Source: Bugula neritina (taxonomy: Eukaryota > Bryozoa > Gymnolaemata > Cheilostomatida > Bugulidae). Taken from it: DNA of 64,000 bases. Position numbers and translations under genes: made by a program. Positions within the stretch are counted from its first letter, which is position 1, and every line of letters begins with the position of its first letter. The notes below the pieces were generated by a model. The model was not told the origin of the DNA and ran no database searches. It saw only the letters and a list, made by a program, of their open reading frames with translations. The DNA is taken from positions 5,255,251 to 5,319,250 of the forward strand of contig OZ037773.1 in the NCBI GenBank assembly GCA_964035545.1. Reading direction: 5' to 3'. Shown here one piece after another: positions 37,601 to 59,079 of this stretch.

Positions 37601-40600
37601 ATCAAATGTTTTAGTTAACAGGCTATAAATATTTGATTACTGCGATTGGCACATGAACCGATAATATTTTAAATAGGATAGGCTCGCCATCACTGAATTC
37701 TAAAACTGCTTCAAGACTCAGAAGCATTAAGCGACTGCATGGAGTGGAAAATAAAACCTAAAGAATGTTGAATAAAGCCAGTAGCTGCATTCCTGATATC
37801 GAATGGATAGTTGACTGAGTTGATAAATGGCGGAGCAGAATGAAGACAGATGTTTAGTTTAAAGTGGCAGCAATGCTACAATGTCACTTAAATTAGCTCG
37901 TTTAGCTGTGTTTTCCAACAATAGCCTTCGGTTTGACTTAGGGTGCAGCTGTTTTTGAAAAAGGCAACTTAATCTAATATCCTAATATTTTGTCCCCTAA
38001 AACACTTGTTGAAAAACTGCTCCTTTGTATACCTAATTGAAGGATATGATCAATGTTTAACTAACAAAAGACTTATGTAAGATGCATGCAGTTATATAAA
38101 AACTGTAGGAAATGTCCCAGTTTTCCATCACCCTTTCCTGTATAAAGAGGATGCATGGTTTAGTGGTGAGCTAAACAAATGGGTAGTGCACTGAAGTAAA
38201 TATCAGTTAATAACTGTCTAGGAATGCTAGAAGCTGATGGTACAGCTATATTCTGATCATTATCTTCTGCGCAGGGTAATGAGTATAACATTACCCATTA
38301 TGTCAACAGGAACACTGTTACAGCAAATATGTTGAAAACAGATATTTTTAGCTAATGGAGAGTGCAGCTAGAGGGTCAAATACCATTCTTTGACTGTTGA
38401 AACCCGTACAAATCAAGTTCAGAACAATTAAATACAGCCATTTTATGAATATTACAATAATGTTCACAGAGATGTTAACCTCAGCGCTAGCTCTTCAATT
38501 TCTTTAGATTATAATCTTTATGGTTGAACATTATTACATTACAAATACTGCAGTTATTGTGATTCAAAAGTCTGAACTAACCACAAAGATTGACACCAGT
38601 GCTTGAGTAGTAGCTGGAACTAGAAGCACTGGCTATTAACCACTTGGGGAAGACATGTGCAACCCCACAACACAGACCTATAGCGTGGAACTTTCTAGCA
38701 AAAGATTGTATCAAAGAAGTTATCTTCCAAAACTTAGTTGACTATTCAAAGTTAGGAAAGTATGCTGTCCACCAACAGATGCATGTTTCAGAAGCTGCCC
38801 TGGAAATGAGACTAGGGTTCTTCGGACAAGTTGGGGGTGGGGTGGGGGTAAGCCTTAAGTGCAAACAGAGAAACATTCTAATGATTCTTTCCCAATTCTA
38901 AACCAATTTCAGCAAAGGCACAGGATTGTATTCCTGTGGTGATATGCTGTCATCGTGCATATAAAAAGCCTTTTAATGAGACTGTCAATACAAAAAGTAA
39001 TTGTTCTACATTTTTTCAAAACTAGTAATTTATTTTTTTAGTTTCTAATGAGTTTCAAAGAGCTGCAGATATTTAATGTTAATAGTACATTAATTTACTC
39101 AGAGATAAGCTAGTTTTCTAATATGCTATAAATTATTACAGAGGCTGCAAAACCTTTTCTTGCCTCCCCCTCCTCTCTTCTTCTATATAAAACTAAAGAA
39201 ACACACAGGGTCTAATAGCTGCTACTAGATTTTAGTCTGAATTACTATCAATAATTGCCAACTACTTCTATGCTCACAGGAAATCAAGTTTTGAAGCAGT
39301 AAATTTAACTTTGACAGATTATTCATCGGCAGAAAAATGAGAGATTTCCTACCTGATTCACCAATTTATCTTTCTTCCAAACTTTACACAGAGGGTCCAG
39401 AAATCGGAAGTCGCCATGATCTAAAATAAGGTGTAATATAAAATTTTTTCTTTCTAAATTTCTTATATTTCAAAACTTAATAGACTCATCGTCACAAACG
39501 CTGCAAGAACATAGGGATATTTCCCCAATTTTTCCTAAAGTGATACAGCTAGATTTTCAAAAGTAGAGGAATATAAACAATTTTGTTATTTTGTTTCCAC
39601 ATTAAATTTTGGCTTTTAAAAGGGATGCATAAATAATTACCAAATTGGTTTTATTTCAACAGTTAAATGCACACCCATCACCTAAGTCAAACTTCAATCA
39701 AATTCAAATATTTAGTTCACTGCTGTGCCAATAAAACGTGGTGATATCAGTTTACAGAAACCTCTAGCTGCATCATCTCATTTTATGACTACATAGTGAA
39801 AAAAAACTTGGTAATTTTGAATTTGACATGGTAAATGCCTACAGCTCTATTTTGCCTATTACCTTAATACAATTGTCACTTGAGTGTAAAGAAATTAATT
39901 AATTAATATGAATAACAAACTACAGGAGACCCTGGTCTTTCTTGTGATCGAAATATTACGTCAGACTAACCTGTCTTGTACGCCAGACCAAAGAGATTGG
40001 AAGAACTGAGTTTTAGACGTTTCCTGATATTTATTAGAATATCGCCAAATCTTGTTTTGGTCTGGAATGCAATAATTAATAAATTATAAGAGAAATTATG
40101 CACAAGAATTTACCATCTAATATAGAAATACTTGAAGCACAATGGAATTTTGTGTAATGAGATGCAGTGCAATAAATTAAAGCAATTATTTTTATAATAA
40201 GTTAACAGGCAATTAGCCTTAAAGGCTTAGTTGATGAATACATTCCTAGTTGATTTCATAGAAAAGATAATTCTCAAGCCTTCTTATGTTTCACAATAAA
40301 GTTGTTTACAAACAATGTAATCTTGGTCATGAACCTATTGTTCAGTCAACTGATTGTTAACTTCTGATTAAGCTACCAACACATCACATGACGCTTTTGT
40401 GTCAGAGGGAATCTATGTAGTTGTTGATTAGGATCATGTGCTAAAAATAATCATCAAAGACATTCTAACTGATGCTGAATGAAGCAGCTGCATTCTTTAA
40501 AATAGATGTTTACGATCTACTTTAGGGTTTGTTTTCTACAGAAAAGAACATGGCGATGACTCCTCAGGTATGCAAAAACATTTGCCGAAAATATTTCACC

Positions 40601-41801
40601 TCTTTGTTGACCTTTCAATGGTGGTTGCTCGTCTAGCAACGATTCTTTCATCTACCAGAGAAGCTCTAATTTACTCATCACAACAAAGTCGTGTTACAAG
40701 CCAAGTTTTAGTATACATTAGTCTAAGTTTTTGTTATAGTGCTGGAGCGCATAAGTGATGCTCCATAGTTTTTATTTTACTGTTGGCTAGAAAACAAAGC
40801 TATGTCATGGATAAAGCTACAGCAAAAAACTTGTAAAAACTATTAGAAAAGTTTGTAATTGCCTGCACTATGACATTTACAATAATAACAACTAGAACAA
40901 ATAGCTGAAGAAAATGAAGTTACAAAATGTATTATGTGCATGGGCAGATGATTTAAAGACATGAGGAGCTTTAATAAAATAGTATTTCAACACAAATATG
41001 CCATATGGCTTATTTCTATTGAATCTAAGGTTATTTGAGACTGCATTCCCCTGTGCAAGTCAAATTAAAGCGTCTATTTTATCATGAGTTTGCTAAATAA
41101 GGGCCATCAGATTGTTACAGCGAGTTAAAGTTGTTTTTGCATGTTGTTTTATAACTATGAGTTGTTTTTGTAACGTTCAGGCTAAAATCGTATATCAACT
41201 AGTTAGCAGCATCCAAGCCCAAAGTTAGACTATGTACTAATCACCTTCATTTAGCCTTAGGTGTAGTAGTAGAGAATGAGAATCTTAATATGCCTACACA
41301 TTATTTAAATGTCTTTGTGGATTTGAATTTTAATTTGGGGTTCGGTTTGACAATTTTGTGAGATCACAACTTTGTTGTAATGCTCATTTTTAGAACACAG
41401 GCTTTTTCAAACCTCTTCGTTATGATTATTACACCTACCTACCAGGATACTGTGAGAAGAAGTTTCAAAACTAAAACTATGAATATGCAACAATATAAGA
41501 AGTAGAAGTCAAGTTTCATATCAGTTTGAATTCCACTATAGTATTTTCAGTTATTTCAAACTGAAGCTGTAAATGAGACCTTGTTGATGATATTAAAAAT
41601 AATATCAAACTGTACGACTTGCTGATTATAATATTAATAGCAAAGTGTACAAATGATAGTACTACTCATACTATAAGTATAAGTATGATACCAAAAGTAA
41701 TACTTAGAGTTAGTAATACTCACTGTGATAGGAATAGTAAAGAGAGATTTATTGAGAAGAAGCACAGCAACTGTGCTTTGTTTCTTTCCAATTCCACTCA
41801 T
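28628..41801 (-). CDS. FRMD6: FERM-domain protein, FRMD6/Willin/Expanded family, with PPxY tail
   Basis: Membrane-cortex scaffold family acting upstream of Hippo signalling. Modelled coding exons: 41801-41724, 40061-39971, 39420-39353, 37225-37149, 36615-36450, 35256-35035, 34543-34472, 32751-32662, 32586-32472, 31922-31656, 30074-29362, 28915-28628; 2247 nt, 748 aa. FERM F1: STVAVLLLNKSLFTIPI, FGDILINIRKRLKL, NLFGLAY. F2: LRVQYYVEPG, KYYFLQLKENFLKYGF, FLLASYALHSDE, REYFPAW, RKHMPTI, SQAMTMYINE. F3: VRIGISQEGVEVYE, then NRHIRKI and FRESYI, both shared in position with vertebrate FRMD6. The exons 32751-32662 and 32586-32472 rest on weak splice sites (75-nt intron) and are the least certain part. 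The Ser/Thr-rich tail has RAISEP (residues 452-457, 14-3-3-like) and PPSY (580-583). There is no phosphatase domain, which argues against PTPN14/21. An NAGNAG acceptor lies just 5' of the ATG. Confidence 0.85.
29572..29583 (-). other. PPSY (PPxY) WW-binding motif in the FERM protein tail
   Basis: Codons for Pro-Pro-Ser-Tyr inside DYTPPPSYSEAHARQRQ, residues 580-583 of the model. PPxY is the ligand for type I WW domains such as those of Yorkie/YAP, Kibra and Nedd4-like ligases. Confidence 0.9.
30102..30645 (+). repeat. 30-bp minisatellite, 18 copies, in FERM gene intron
   Basis: Eighteen copies of CAAGTCATTGT separated by AAGTGTAAAGTTGTGT-like spacers; period 30 bp with two 33-bp variants carrying TATTTATCC. 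Because 30 is a multiple of three the array is open in two plus-strand frames (10-residue repeat SSHCTKCKVV). It ends 28 nt from the 3' splice site (30076-30075) of the large tail exon, and its minus-strand units contain ACTTGAC, a branch-point-like string. Confidence 0.95.
33433..33474. repeat. Small perfect inverted repeat
   Basis: Arms ATTCCATTGAT and ATCAATGGAAT around a short GC-rich loop, within an intron of the FERM gene. Probably the tip of an old foldback or MITE. Confidence 0.6.
33600..33860. other. Unusual non-AT-rich intronic block, function unknown
   Basis: About 260 bp of clearly higher GC content than the surroundings within an intron of the FERM gene. It contains an inverted pair TTTGGACCAAG / CTTGGTCCAAA and is open on the plus strand for 76 codons (33624-33854), but I recognise no protein family. 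It could be a repeat copy. Confidence 0.4.
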
Positions 41802-44794
41802 TTCTGCTGAAAAATCTAGCAGGCGATTTTAGTTCTCCCATTCGATATCAATCTAAAAGTGCTGAGAGTTGATCAATAATCCGGGATAGTCAGTAGAGAC
41901 GCAAATAAATGGCTACACCGTAACTTTCCACTTTGCTCTGTGAAACAGGTATGAGGTATAAACTATGTTTATTCTTCCGTGAAGTATATTTATATTGATA
42001 TTCTTTGCTTCCACAAAATGATATGAATATATCCAGCTGTAACTTTGTATAATACTAATAGTAATAGCATACGATGTTAGTGTTATGTGAGGCTTTCCAA
42101 CTATAAATGAATTAATCTATATGTCTTTAAACCATCCAATGCTTCAGACAATCTCAATATCGAAAATGTGTTTTCTACAGCCAGTACGAGTAAGTATGCA
42201 GCAACAAGGAATTAGATTGTCAGCAAGCTACTAGAAATTCTATGGAGTATTCAGTTAATATGATGCGAACGTATCTCTAACATTCAAAGAATAGATATTC
42301 AGACATGCCATATCTCTAAAAACATTAATTAATTAGTCTGTTATAAATTTAGTCAGATATTAATTTAAACTTTTTATATTGTTTTACAAACTATTTTTTT
42401 TAAATTTAAAAAGCAAGTTCAAAAATTATAGTAGGTAAAAGCAATGTCTTAAGCTATAATAAAATACAAATAGTTGACAGATCTGGCTATTGACATTCCT
42501 CGCAATCGGTGAACCAATTTGCGTTAAACCGCAGGAATGTTGGAGCTGTAAGTGAAAAAATGCTCAACACTGATTCACAAAGAGCATTGGAACAATAATA
42601 TTCTAGTAGCTGGTGGCTGGCAACGTTTGTGATGCTACAGCACATAATGCCACGCAACATCCTACCAACCACTATCAGCACTTTTTGCTCTTTTTTATCA
42701 TTATCCAGGGCGGTACATATATTTGTTTTTAGCAAAACAATAATGTAATGATGTAATCCTAAATATATGAAAAAATGCAATATAGCCAAACACTGCTGCT
42801 TTTTGCCAAATAATGTGTAGAATTTGTAAGAACTGAAGCTAATCCTGATGACATCACGTTAGTAATGACATGACATTTGTTTCCATGACAGTAAGAATAC
42901 AATATATAACATTCGAAATCATTTATTATACAAAAAACAACAATGCAATATCTTGATTTAAAAAAAACATCAATTATTTCTTAGACTTGTTTCATTGAAA
43001 CCTAGTTTAAAGTTGCTATTATATCATCTATATAATAGACCTATTATTTATTTAGAGTTTAGCTTTCTATTCACACTCTTGTAAACAAAATAAGAGATAT
43101 AGACATTAAGGTGAAGGTAGATTTTAACTCATAACTCAATGGTTACAATAAAAACTCATAGCAAAAAAGACAGACTTGTATACCCATAAAAACCTTAGTT
43201 ATAGCAACACTCACCTCCAGTGCCAAAAAGGATGCAAGCCAAATCATAAAAATTTAGCATTTTTTGTAGGCTACTTAAACTGTCTAGGTAGAGAGTTTAA
43301 TGGTCCCAATCATTGGAGATAAAAATAGGCACTCCATGCCTCTCTCTCTCTCTTCAAATATGCAACATGGAATACTTTTTATAAACAAAAACAGTTGACA
43401 CGTGAAAACTTTAGGGAGAGGAAATGAAATCGTCTTAAAGTCTATAATATGAAGGACTGGTCCTAGATTACAAAACCTTTCATACTGTAAGTGTTACATC
43501 TATGCAGCTGGTGGATCGTATGGTATTGCAATCCTTGTACTTGCAATCGTTGTTCTGGTTGGAACAAATCACACTTTTGCTAACTACTAGCTTTCTTTGT
43601 GGATGAAAAATGGCTCAGGGGTGAGATTCTGGTATGACCTCAGTAGAAATTATTGGCAGTCTTAGTTGAAAGTTGTGAGTGAGAAATTTAAATTGCAAGA
43701 TAAAAAATAACCATGGTAACAGCTACTGTAACGACATGTGTTTATTGGGCATCATCGGATGAAATGGTACATATATTATAAGACTCATATAACATTTTAT
43801 TTGATGAGTATGTAAAACTTTAAGTAAAAGAATTTCAATGCCATGATAGATGCAGCATTAGGAAAGTTTAAAAATGGCTAGCCAGTTTTTTGTGAAACAC
43901 TTTGCTCCCGGTAATAAATTCATGGCAAAATGTAAGAAGTACGCAGATAGCGCTAATATATAATTTATAATAAAAAACTATTCATTACTACAGCTAATGG
44001 TATAAAGTTTGCACCTTCATACGTATAAATAACAAAGGGGTTGAAGATCTCACGTAGCGAGTTTTTCTGCAACTAGAATCAACGTTCTTTTCCAGACTGA
44101 CATCCAGGCATTCATTTGTTCAAGGCTGTTAAGTAGGAAATGCTTTAATTTCGTCAACAAAAAAATCAAATAAACTGATCCTCTTATAAGCTTTGCATTC
44201 TCTAAGAAAGATGTTCACACATCTCGTAAAAGCTAACAAAAATATGCAAGTGTTCGTTGGAATAGTCCATTTTTTATGAAATTGTAACTGAAAAAAAGGT
44301 AGGTGCAGTAATGGAGAAATTGAAAAGGGTTTGTGTTCTGGATTAGAAATGTAGCAAAAGAAGTTGTGTTCTCGCAACAATTTCAACCTGCGCCCCAAAC
44401 CAAAGTTTATAAAGAAGTTCAAAGAATTGAGGCTATATCAATTTTACCACTATACTGCACTTAAATATGAAAAATTCCGTCACATAATTGCTTTCTATAC
44501 TCACTCTACCCTACTAAACAGTTATGTAGTAATTAGGGCATGTCAACACATTTTATTCATTTGAAAAATATGTCTTCTATGAAACGCATTGTAGGCTAAC
44601 TAACACTATGATTATCAAAGTGAGCATTGTCAACTTTCTAATCAGAAAAAAATGTTTGTGAAATTTAATGTGTGATAAACTACTGCGCTTATATTCTGAA
44701 GGATATTTTATCGCAGTGGACAAGACATGTTTGTTTTCTGTAGTGTCCAAGTAGCTACAGAATTGAAGCACCATTGATTACTTTATTCGGTAGT

Positions 44795-45146
44795 CTTAGC
44801 CTAGATCCACACTGTGCGTATTTTCGCATGCGAACATTTAAAGCCCGAGTAGCAAAGGTGTCCACTGTATGCGTTAAGAAAACATTCGCACTTGTCGCTC
44901 AGCATTCTGAACACAAGTGCGAATCGTCTTTATCGTCGTCACCTAATTGGCTGGTAGTTATTCAGCGAGCCCAATTCTCTTATTTTAGTGCTGTATTCCA
45001 GTAAATTGCGTTTTATTAAAAGCGAGTGCGATTTAAAAATGAAAGCTTTATTTATCACGCATCACTGACGCTACAGTGGACGCCTTTGCTACCTATGGTT
45101 TCAATTTTCGCACACGAAAATACGCACAGTGTGGCCCTAGGCTAAG
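44795..45146. mobile_element. MITE family A, copy 2
   Basis: Same element as at 9753-10102 but in reverse internal orientation relative to it: starts CTTAGCCTAGATCCACACTG, ends CAGTGTGGCCCTAGGCTAAG, with body landmarks CGCACTTGTCGCTC and ACGCTACAGTGGACGCC. The left terminus has substitutions, so this copy is slightly decayed. Confidence 0.85.
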
Positions 45147-46940
45147 TATTATAGCTGCTTAATATGCTGTATAGCCAACTTTGAAAGGCGGAGCTTCTCG
45201 AACTAATGTGCTACTCTACCCTGATGGCTGTATTGAAACTTTAACCAAGATATTTTTTTCCTGATCCCTGGTCTATGCTTTTTTCATAACTGGTTATAGA
45301 CTAAAGATTCTGTAGTAAAGATGGATCTAATAAAACAGCGCTGGGATTAACTTTGTAGAGTAAACTATACTGTAAAGATCTTTATATAAATAGTTTGTAT
45401 AATGTTACTCATTAATTTGTATTTAATATTGCAATCTTTTGAGCAAATGCCTCAATATATTTAAAATATTTATTATATTTTACAAGTTTTTTGAAAATCA
45501 GTTCAGAATTTATTTACAAATTGTGGAATTTTACCATAAAAAATGTTTCTATAAATACATAACATTATGCCTTTAATTTTTAGTAGAAGCTGCAATGTAC
45601 AATAATACAATATTCATGTTAACCTTTATATGCTCAACATTTAACCTTAAATATCATTCCAAATATAATGTACTAATAATTTTAAAGCTTTTATACAGCC
45701 TTTAAACTTTTAAAAGCTTAACTATATAAGTATATTCACTTTTTCACTTTTAAATCAAAAATACTTTTGGGTAGAAAAACACAACCAAGATGGTATTATG
45801 CTGTTTAAGCTATAACAATGTAGCAAAGAAACACCCAATTTCAAAACTAAATTTATTTACATTAAACTGTAAGACAAAACAATAAGTTTTCAAACTGAAC
45901 CAGTTGCGTCTCAAACACCAACTCTTATAACTCTTAAGCATTTATGCTAAGAATTATGTGTCTCTTATCTTTGTTATTAACATCCAAGTCTTAACATTGC
46001 CTTGATAGATTTACAGCGGCTACCACAGCGTTCACCGGTGTTTTGCCGACAAGGCTGAGCATAACAAGCACGTATAATAATATACCAAGTTGTAAACTGC
46101 TGGTATGTTGACGACTGCTAAGTACTACGTGAAATATTTGGAGAATAATAAAGTATGGTATGAGCAGCTTGACAGGCATGAGCAAGTACCAGCAAGTAAT
46201 TTACTTTGTGCTTCTTGGTTTACAGCTCTGCATAACAAAGTATTATTGAATAATATTGCTAGAATGTCAGATAATTTAAACTAACAAGTATGTTAATTGA
46301 AAGCAAATGAGAAGAAATTTATTATTTCTACTGGTTCCCAGTTAAACGAAAAAGTGCAGTTAACTTTCATGTTTCTAAACAGCCATAATAGTAGAGCTAC
46401 ATAATGGTTGGCACAAGAAATATGCTGCCTAATTATCTACAAGGGATAAAAATAGTTTAGTATAGGTCAGGAACTTTACAATAACTTTACAGCTTGTTTT
46501 CTCTTTTATAAAAAAAAACTGCAAATATTTCTAAACTAGCCTCCATAGATAGCACTATGAAGACTTTTGGTAATATTCATTTAACATGAGTCATGAGTCA
46601 TACGAACTTCTGATAACACTTTCTGTTGCCTTATTCACTGAGTGAATGTAAACCTCAACTACTTGAATGTTGATAGTAGTTTATTTGGTTGAAGAAAGAC
46701 AACCCCTAACTGTGCTTTATTCATAGACCAGCTATTGCATCACATTGGAATGTGACTAGCTCGAGCCATTAATATAATTGCGATGTTTTGTATAGCTTAA
46801 TATGAAATATAATACCTTTTTTAATCTTTTATGAATAATTATACCAAATACTTCAGTAAGTGACATTGGCACTCATTCTTGAAAAAATTCATTAATGGCC
46901 ATTGCAAAATTTTTCCAATTAGCAAATGATAATCTGTAAG

Positions 46941-47330
46941 ATATGCTGGCATATTTGAAATATCTTATTACAAATATACCAACTTGCAAGGTTAATAAAT
47001 ATAATATATGCCGTATTACATATTTCATATCACATTTTTTATATTACATATTCTGTATTACACATGTAGCCTATATATTACAAATTATATATTTCACATT
47101 GCATATTGCGTATTACAAGTTAAATATGATACATATTAAAATGTTGAATATTACATATATTATATTATCACATTTTTCATATTGCAATATATTGTATAAT
47201 ATACATATTAAATTTCACATGTTACATATTACAATGCTACATAATATATTATACCTATTATATATATTGCTGATATTACATATGTAGTGCATATATATTA
47301 CATACTATATGCAATCAGCAAGGCATCTCA
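46941..47330. repeat. Degenerate TATTACATATT low-complexity block
   Basis: Reiterated TATTACATATT / TTTCACATT motifs with almost no G or C. It creates a spurious 114-codon frame on the plus strand. Confidence 0.8.
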
Positions 47331-48024
47331 ATTGTGAAATATATAGTGTGTGACCAAGGCCTTAAATGAGTTTGATAGTACAAATTATTTGTTCTTTGAA
47401 AAAAGCGCTTTAATTTCCAGACAAGAGTAAAGTTGATATATCTGCCTGGTATTAGCCTATAATGTAACACCAGGTATACAGAACTAACATGCTGTGTAAA
47501 TATTATTATTCACTAATCTATTACTCTAAATACTTTACATACCTTTTTCCCAGCACATCCCAGGCTTCAGTTAATTAATTTCCTGAAAATAAACAACACT
47601 AGAGTCTTCAAGGTATTCCAAGTATGCATATGAACTTGAGTGAAGTATGTGTTGATTTTACAGCTGAACTCTGAATGAACATCAAATTAGCATCTTACAT
47701 ATATTAGAACTACTTAAATTACAGAATACCTATAATATTTTATGTGCTCATTGAACCTTTTCAGGTTTGAAACTAAAAAAATCCTTGCATGATCAATGAT
47801 ATATCATTTTAATAAGTATTTAGATTGTTGTACAACTAAATAAAAACATGCATATGTTCCTTTCAATGTGAAGTAGATTAATCATTCATTTAAATAATAA
47901 AAAATTAGTTTTGTATATACTCAATTAGTTGCAAAGGTAACTCTTTATATTTTTCTATTTCTATTCTATTTATAAAATTATGCAACATCCTACTACAAAA
48001 TATTTGCTTTCTGCAGACATAGAA

Positions 48025-48078
48025 ATGCTTTAAAAGTTTTTAAAAGTTTTAAAAGTTTTGAAAGTTTTAAAAGTATTT
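48025..48078. repeat. Short TTAAAAGTTT tandem repeat
   Basis: About five imperfect copies of a 10-bp unit (TTTTAAAAGT). Confidence 0.8.
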
Positions 48079-49357
48079 ACTTCAAGCTACTTATTAGCAG
48101 AGTGTCGCAATTCTGTAAACTATTGTTTTCTTTCGAAGTTGCCTCCACTCCACATAAATAAAATACTCTTTGAGCTAGTATAAGCTTATATCTAGGCATT
48201 GTAATTATTACAGTCTATACCAAAGTTTATTTCTAGTTTTACTCTGTTAGCCATGCATGAAGTGCTTTAACGTAATTTTTCTCAGTTTTGGCATTTTGCC
48301 AGCTCTTCAAAGATTTCTTAGGCTAAAATACCAAATTTGCTTTTTATTTATGCAGAAATTTAAATCTAGAACTTTGTAGTATTTTAGATTCTCTAGTGTT
48401 GGCAAAATACTAACTTCGATTGTGGCGTAAAGAAGTTGAATATACCTTCTCGTGTAGAAGCACCAATTACCCATTAGAAGTAAATCATAATCTCTCAATA
48501 AACACTCTAAAATATTTCGATGAAGGAAACAAACAAAAATTGCATTTACATCAAATACACAAACTTTCCATAGAGTATAAATAGTATAAATATAGTAAAA
48601 AAGTTAATCATATTATAGATTATAATAAAACTATTGAGAGTAAGGAGTTGTCTTCTCATATAATCAAATATCAAAAGTATGCACGCACGTATGCACACAC
48701 ACACATGGCATACATAGACCAATTGTATGCTCTTGCACTATAATTTTAGTAATTGTAAACAGGTCAACTTTGGAGTTGTCCTATATTGCATGAACTTGCT
48801 AGCAAGAAAAAGATAGAATATAGTCTAGCTAACCAATTAGAAATATTAATATGTTGTGCTGCAGTATACATGTAGGTTGTTTCTAACAAAAATAATTTCA
48901 TACAAACTCGGGAAAGTTTTTCAAATCATCTATATTATATTAATCCTACATCTTTCTTGTTTCACTGGCTTAAATATATGAATAAAGCTGAAAAACATTT
49001 AGCCTACATGAACTATGATTGCTATTTTAATCATATAACATCAAACACAAACCATTTCTTCAGATCGACAATATTTAAATGAATTCTAATCAATAAGCCA
49101 GTAAAACAAATACAATATTCTCTACTTTATAAAATTTACCTGCTATAGATTTGTTCTATTTTTATAATTGAAATTGGAATTTAGAAAACAAGTGTAAATA
49201 ACGGATTTCCTTTTCATTATTTGGTGTGTTCAGAGAATGAGATCAACTATAGTTTTTTTACAGTTTTATAAATCAATATGAAAACTGATTAGCTTTCTAT
49301 GCTATATGATGGAATAAACATTCTTTACCGTAGTTTGGTCATCAGCATAAAGCTGAA

Positions 49358-58069
<8,712 letters not shown>

Positions 58070-59079
58070 TTTGGCAGCAACTCAAAGTTGACAAGAGTTT
58101 TTATTTTATCATACATATGTGTGCTGAAGCTGCTTCGTGTGTTAGTTGTTAGAATATATAACTCTATTGTTTTAGTATTGACCAATATGTGAGTTCCCAA
58201 TTGTGAAAGTGCTATAGATGACAAAGGCAGTTAATGACTTGATTACTTGAAAATATCTAAGTCACTCAAGTACCTGATAGTGCCTAAGTAGCTAGAGCAC
58301 ATATTAGTATACCTAGACTGACCCAAATATTTAACTGCTTATATTAGTTGGAGCTCTGCTGTTGTTTTTGCAAACCATTTTATAAATAAAAATGATTTTT
58401 CAAAAGATTGAACTTAATTACAACATAATATATTTAATTGAAAGAGAGTTTATGAATCACTTATACTCTGTGCAAATGCATTTCAGCTTTTCTTCAAGTT
58501 AAATTGCATGTTTGAAACGAGAATGAAATATTTTTAACCTTATATGTTTGTGTAGGTTTTAATTTTAATTTTACCAGTTTTAGACGCTTTGATACTTGAA
58601 TAATGAGGTATGCACGATTTTTCATTATGATACAAGTATATTTGGAAGACGCCACATATAGATCATATGGATGTGACATCGTGTCATAGTGCTATATGTC
58701 ATGACTAACAGGTGTCATGAAGCCTTGTGACATGATCACTAGGTGTCATGGTAAAGTCATGTGACCATTTGACAAGGTTTTTAAATGGTATAATTGCCAC
58801 ATTTAACAGTTATATACTTATAAGCTCGTGAAATTATATTAGTGAAATAAAAGATATTATAACCTGGGCCAATTTTCTACCTGCTGGTTAAATTCATTAG
58901 CATTCTGCGAGGCTCTAAATATGCTGGTTTAGAAATAGATGAAAAATTTGAATACAATACATTCATTTTATACAACAAAAAATTAGATGAGTTGTTTAAT
59001 TCAAAAAAATGCGGCTGACCACCTTGCTTAATTTCATCTTTCTTATCTCTCTTATATATAAGCATCGCAAAGCTAATTT
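58070..59079. other. 3' flank of the PAN-CTHRC1 gene
   Basis: Probable 3' UTR followed by AT-rich DNA. 58,670-58,770 has several GTGTCATG / TGTGACATG motifs related in composition to the intron 11 array of the gene upstream. No further gene seen. Confidence 0.5.
58385..58390 (+). terminator. Candidate poly(A) signal for the PAN-CTHRC1 gene
   Basis: AATAAA 316 nt downstream of the stop codon at 58067-58069. Another AATAAA-like site (GAAATAAAAG) lies near 58845; neither can be confirmed from sequence. Confidence 0.4.

Larger units (their letters stand above)
41802..49357. other. Upstream region of the FERM gene and of the PAN-CTHRC1 gene
   Basis: No coding exon recognised. Two possible minus-strand 5' UTR exons of the FERM gene end in good donors: one ending at 43215 (CTGGAG|GTGAGTG) and a 40-bp one at 47582-47543 (acceptor TTTTCAG, donor AAAAAG|GTATGT). 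The region also holds a MITE A copy (44795-45146) and an AT-only low-complexity block (46941-47330). Confidence 0.4.

Noticed and set aside
38644-38901. 85-codon plus-strand frame in a FERM gene intron
   Set aside because: No recognised family, no supporting splice sites, and opposite to the host gene; likely chance or an old repeat.
40533-40568. Small plus-strand exon-like unit (TTCTACAG, ATGGCGATGACTCCTCAG, then GTATGC)
   Set aside because: Splice-like edges fit but no downstream exon or gene on this strand can be joined to it.
42487-42789. 100-codon minus-strand frame upstream of the FERM gene
   Set aside because: Hydrophobic, no family resemblance, and no in-phase donor to the FERM exons; the first coding exon was instead found at 41801-41724.
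46943-47287. 114-codon plus-strand frame
   Set aside because: Product of the degenerate TATTACATATT repeat.
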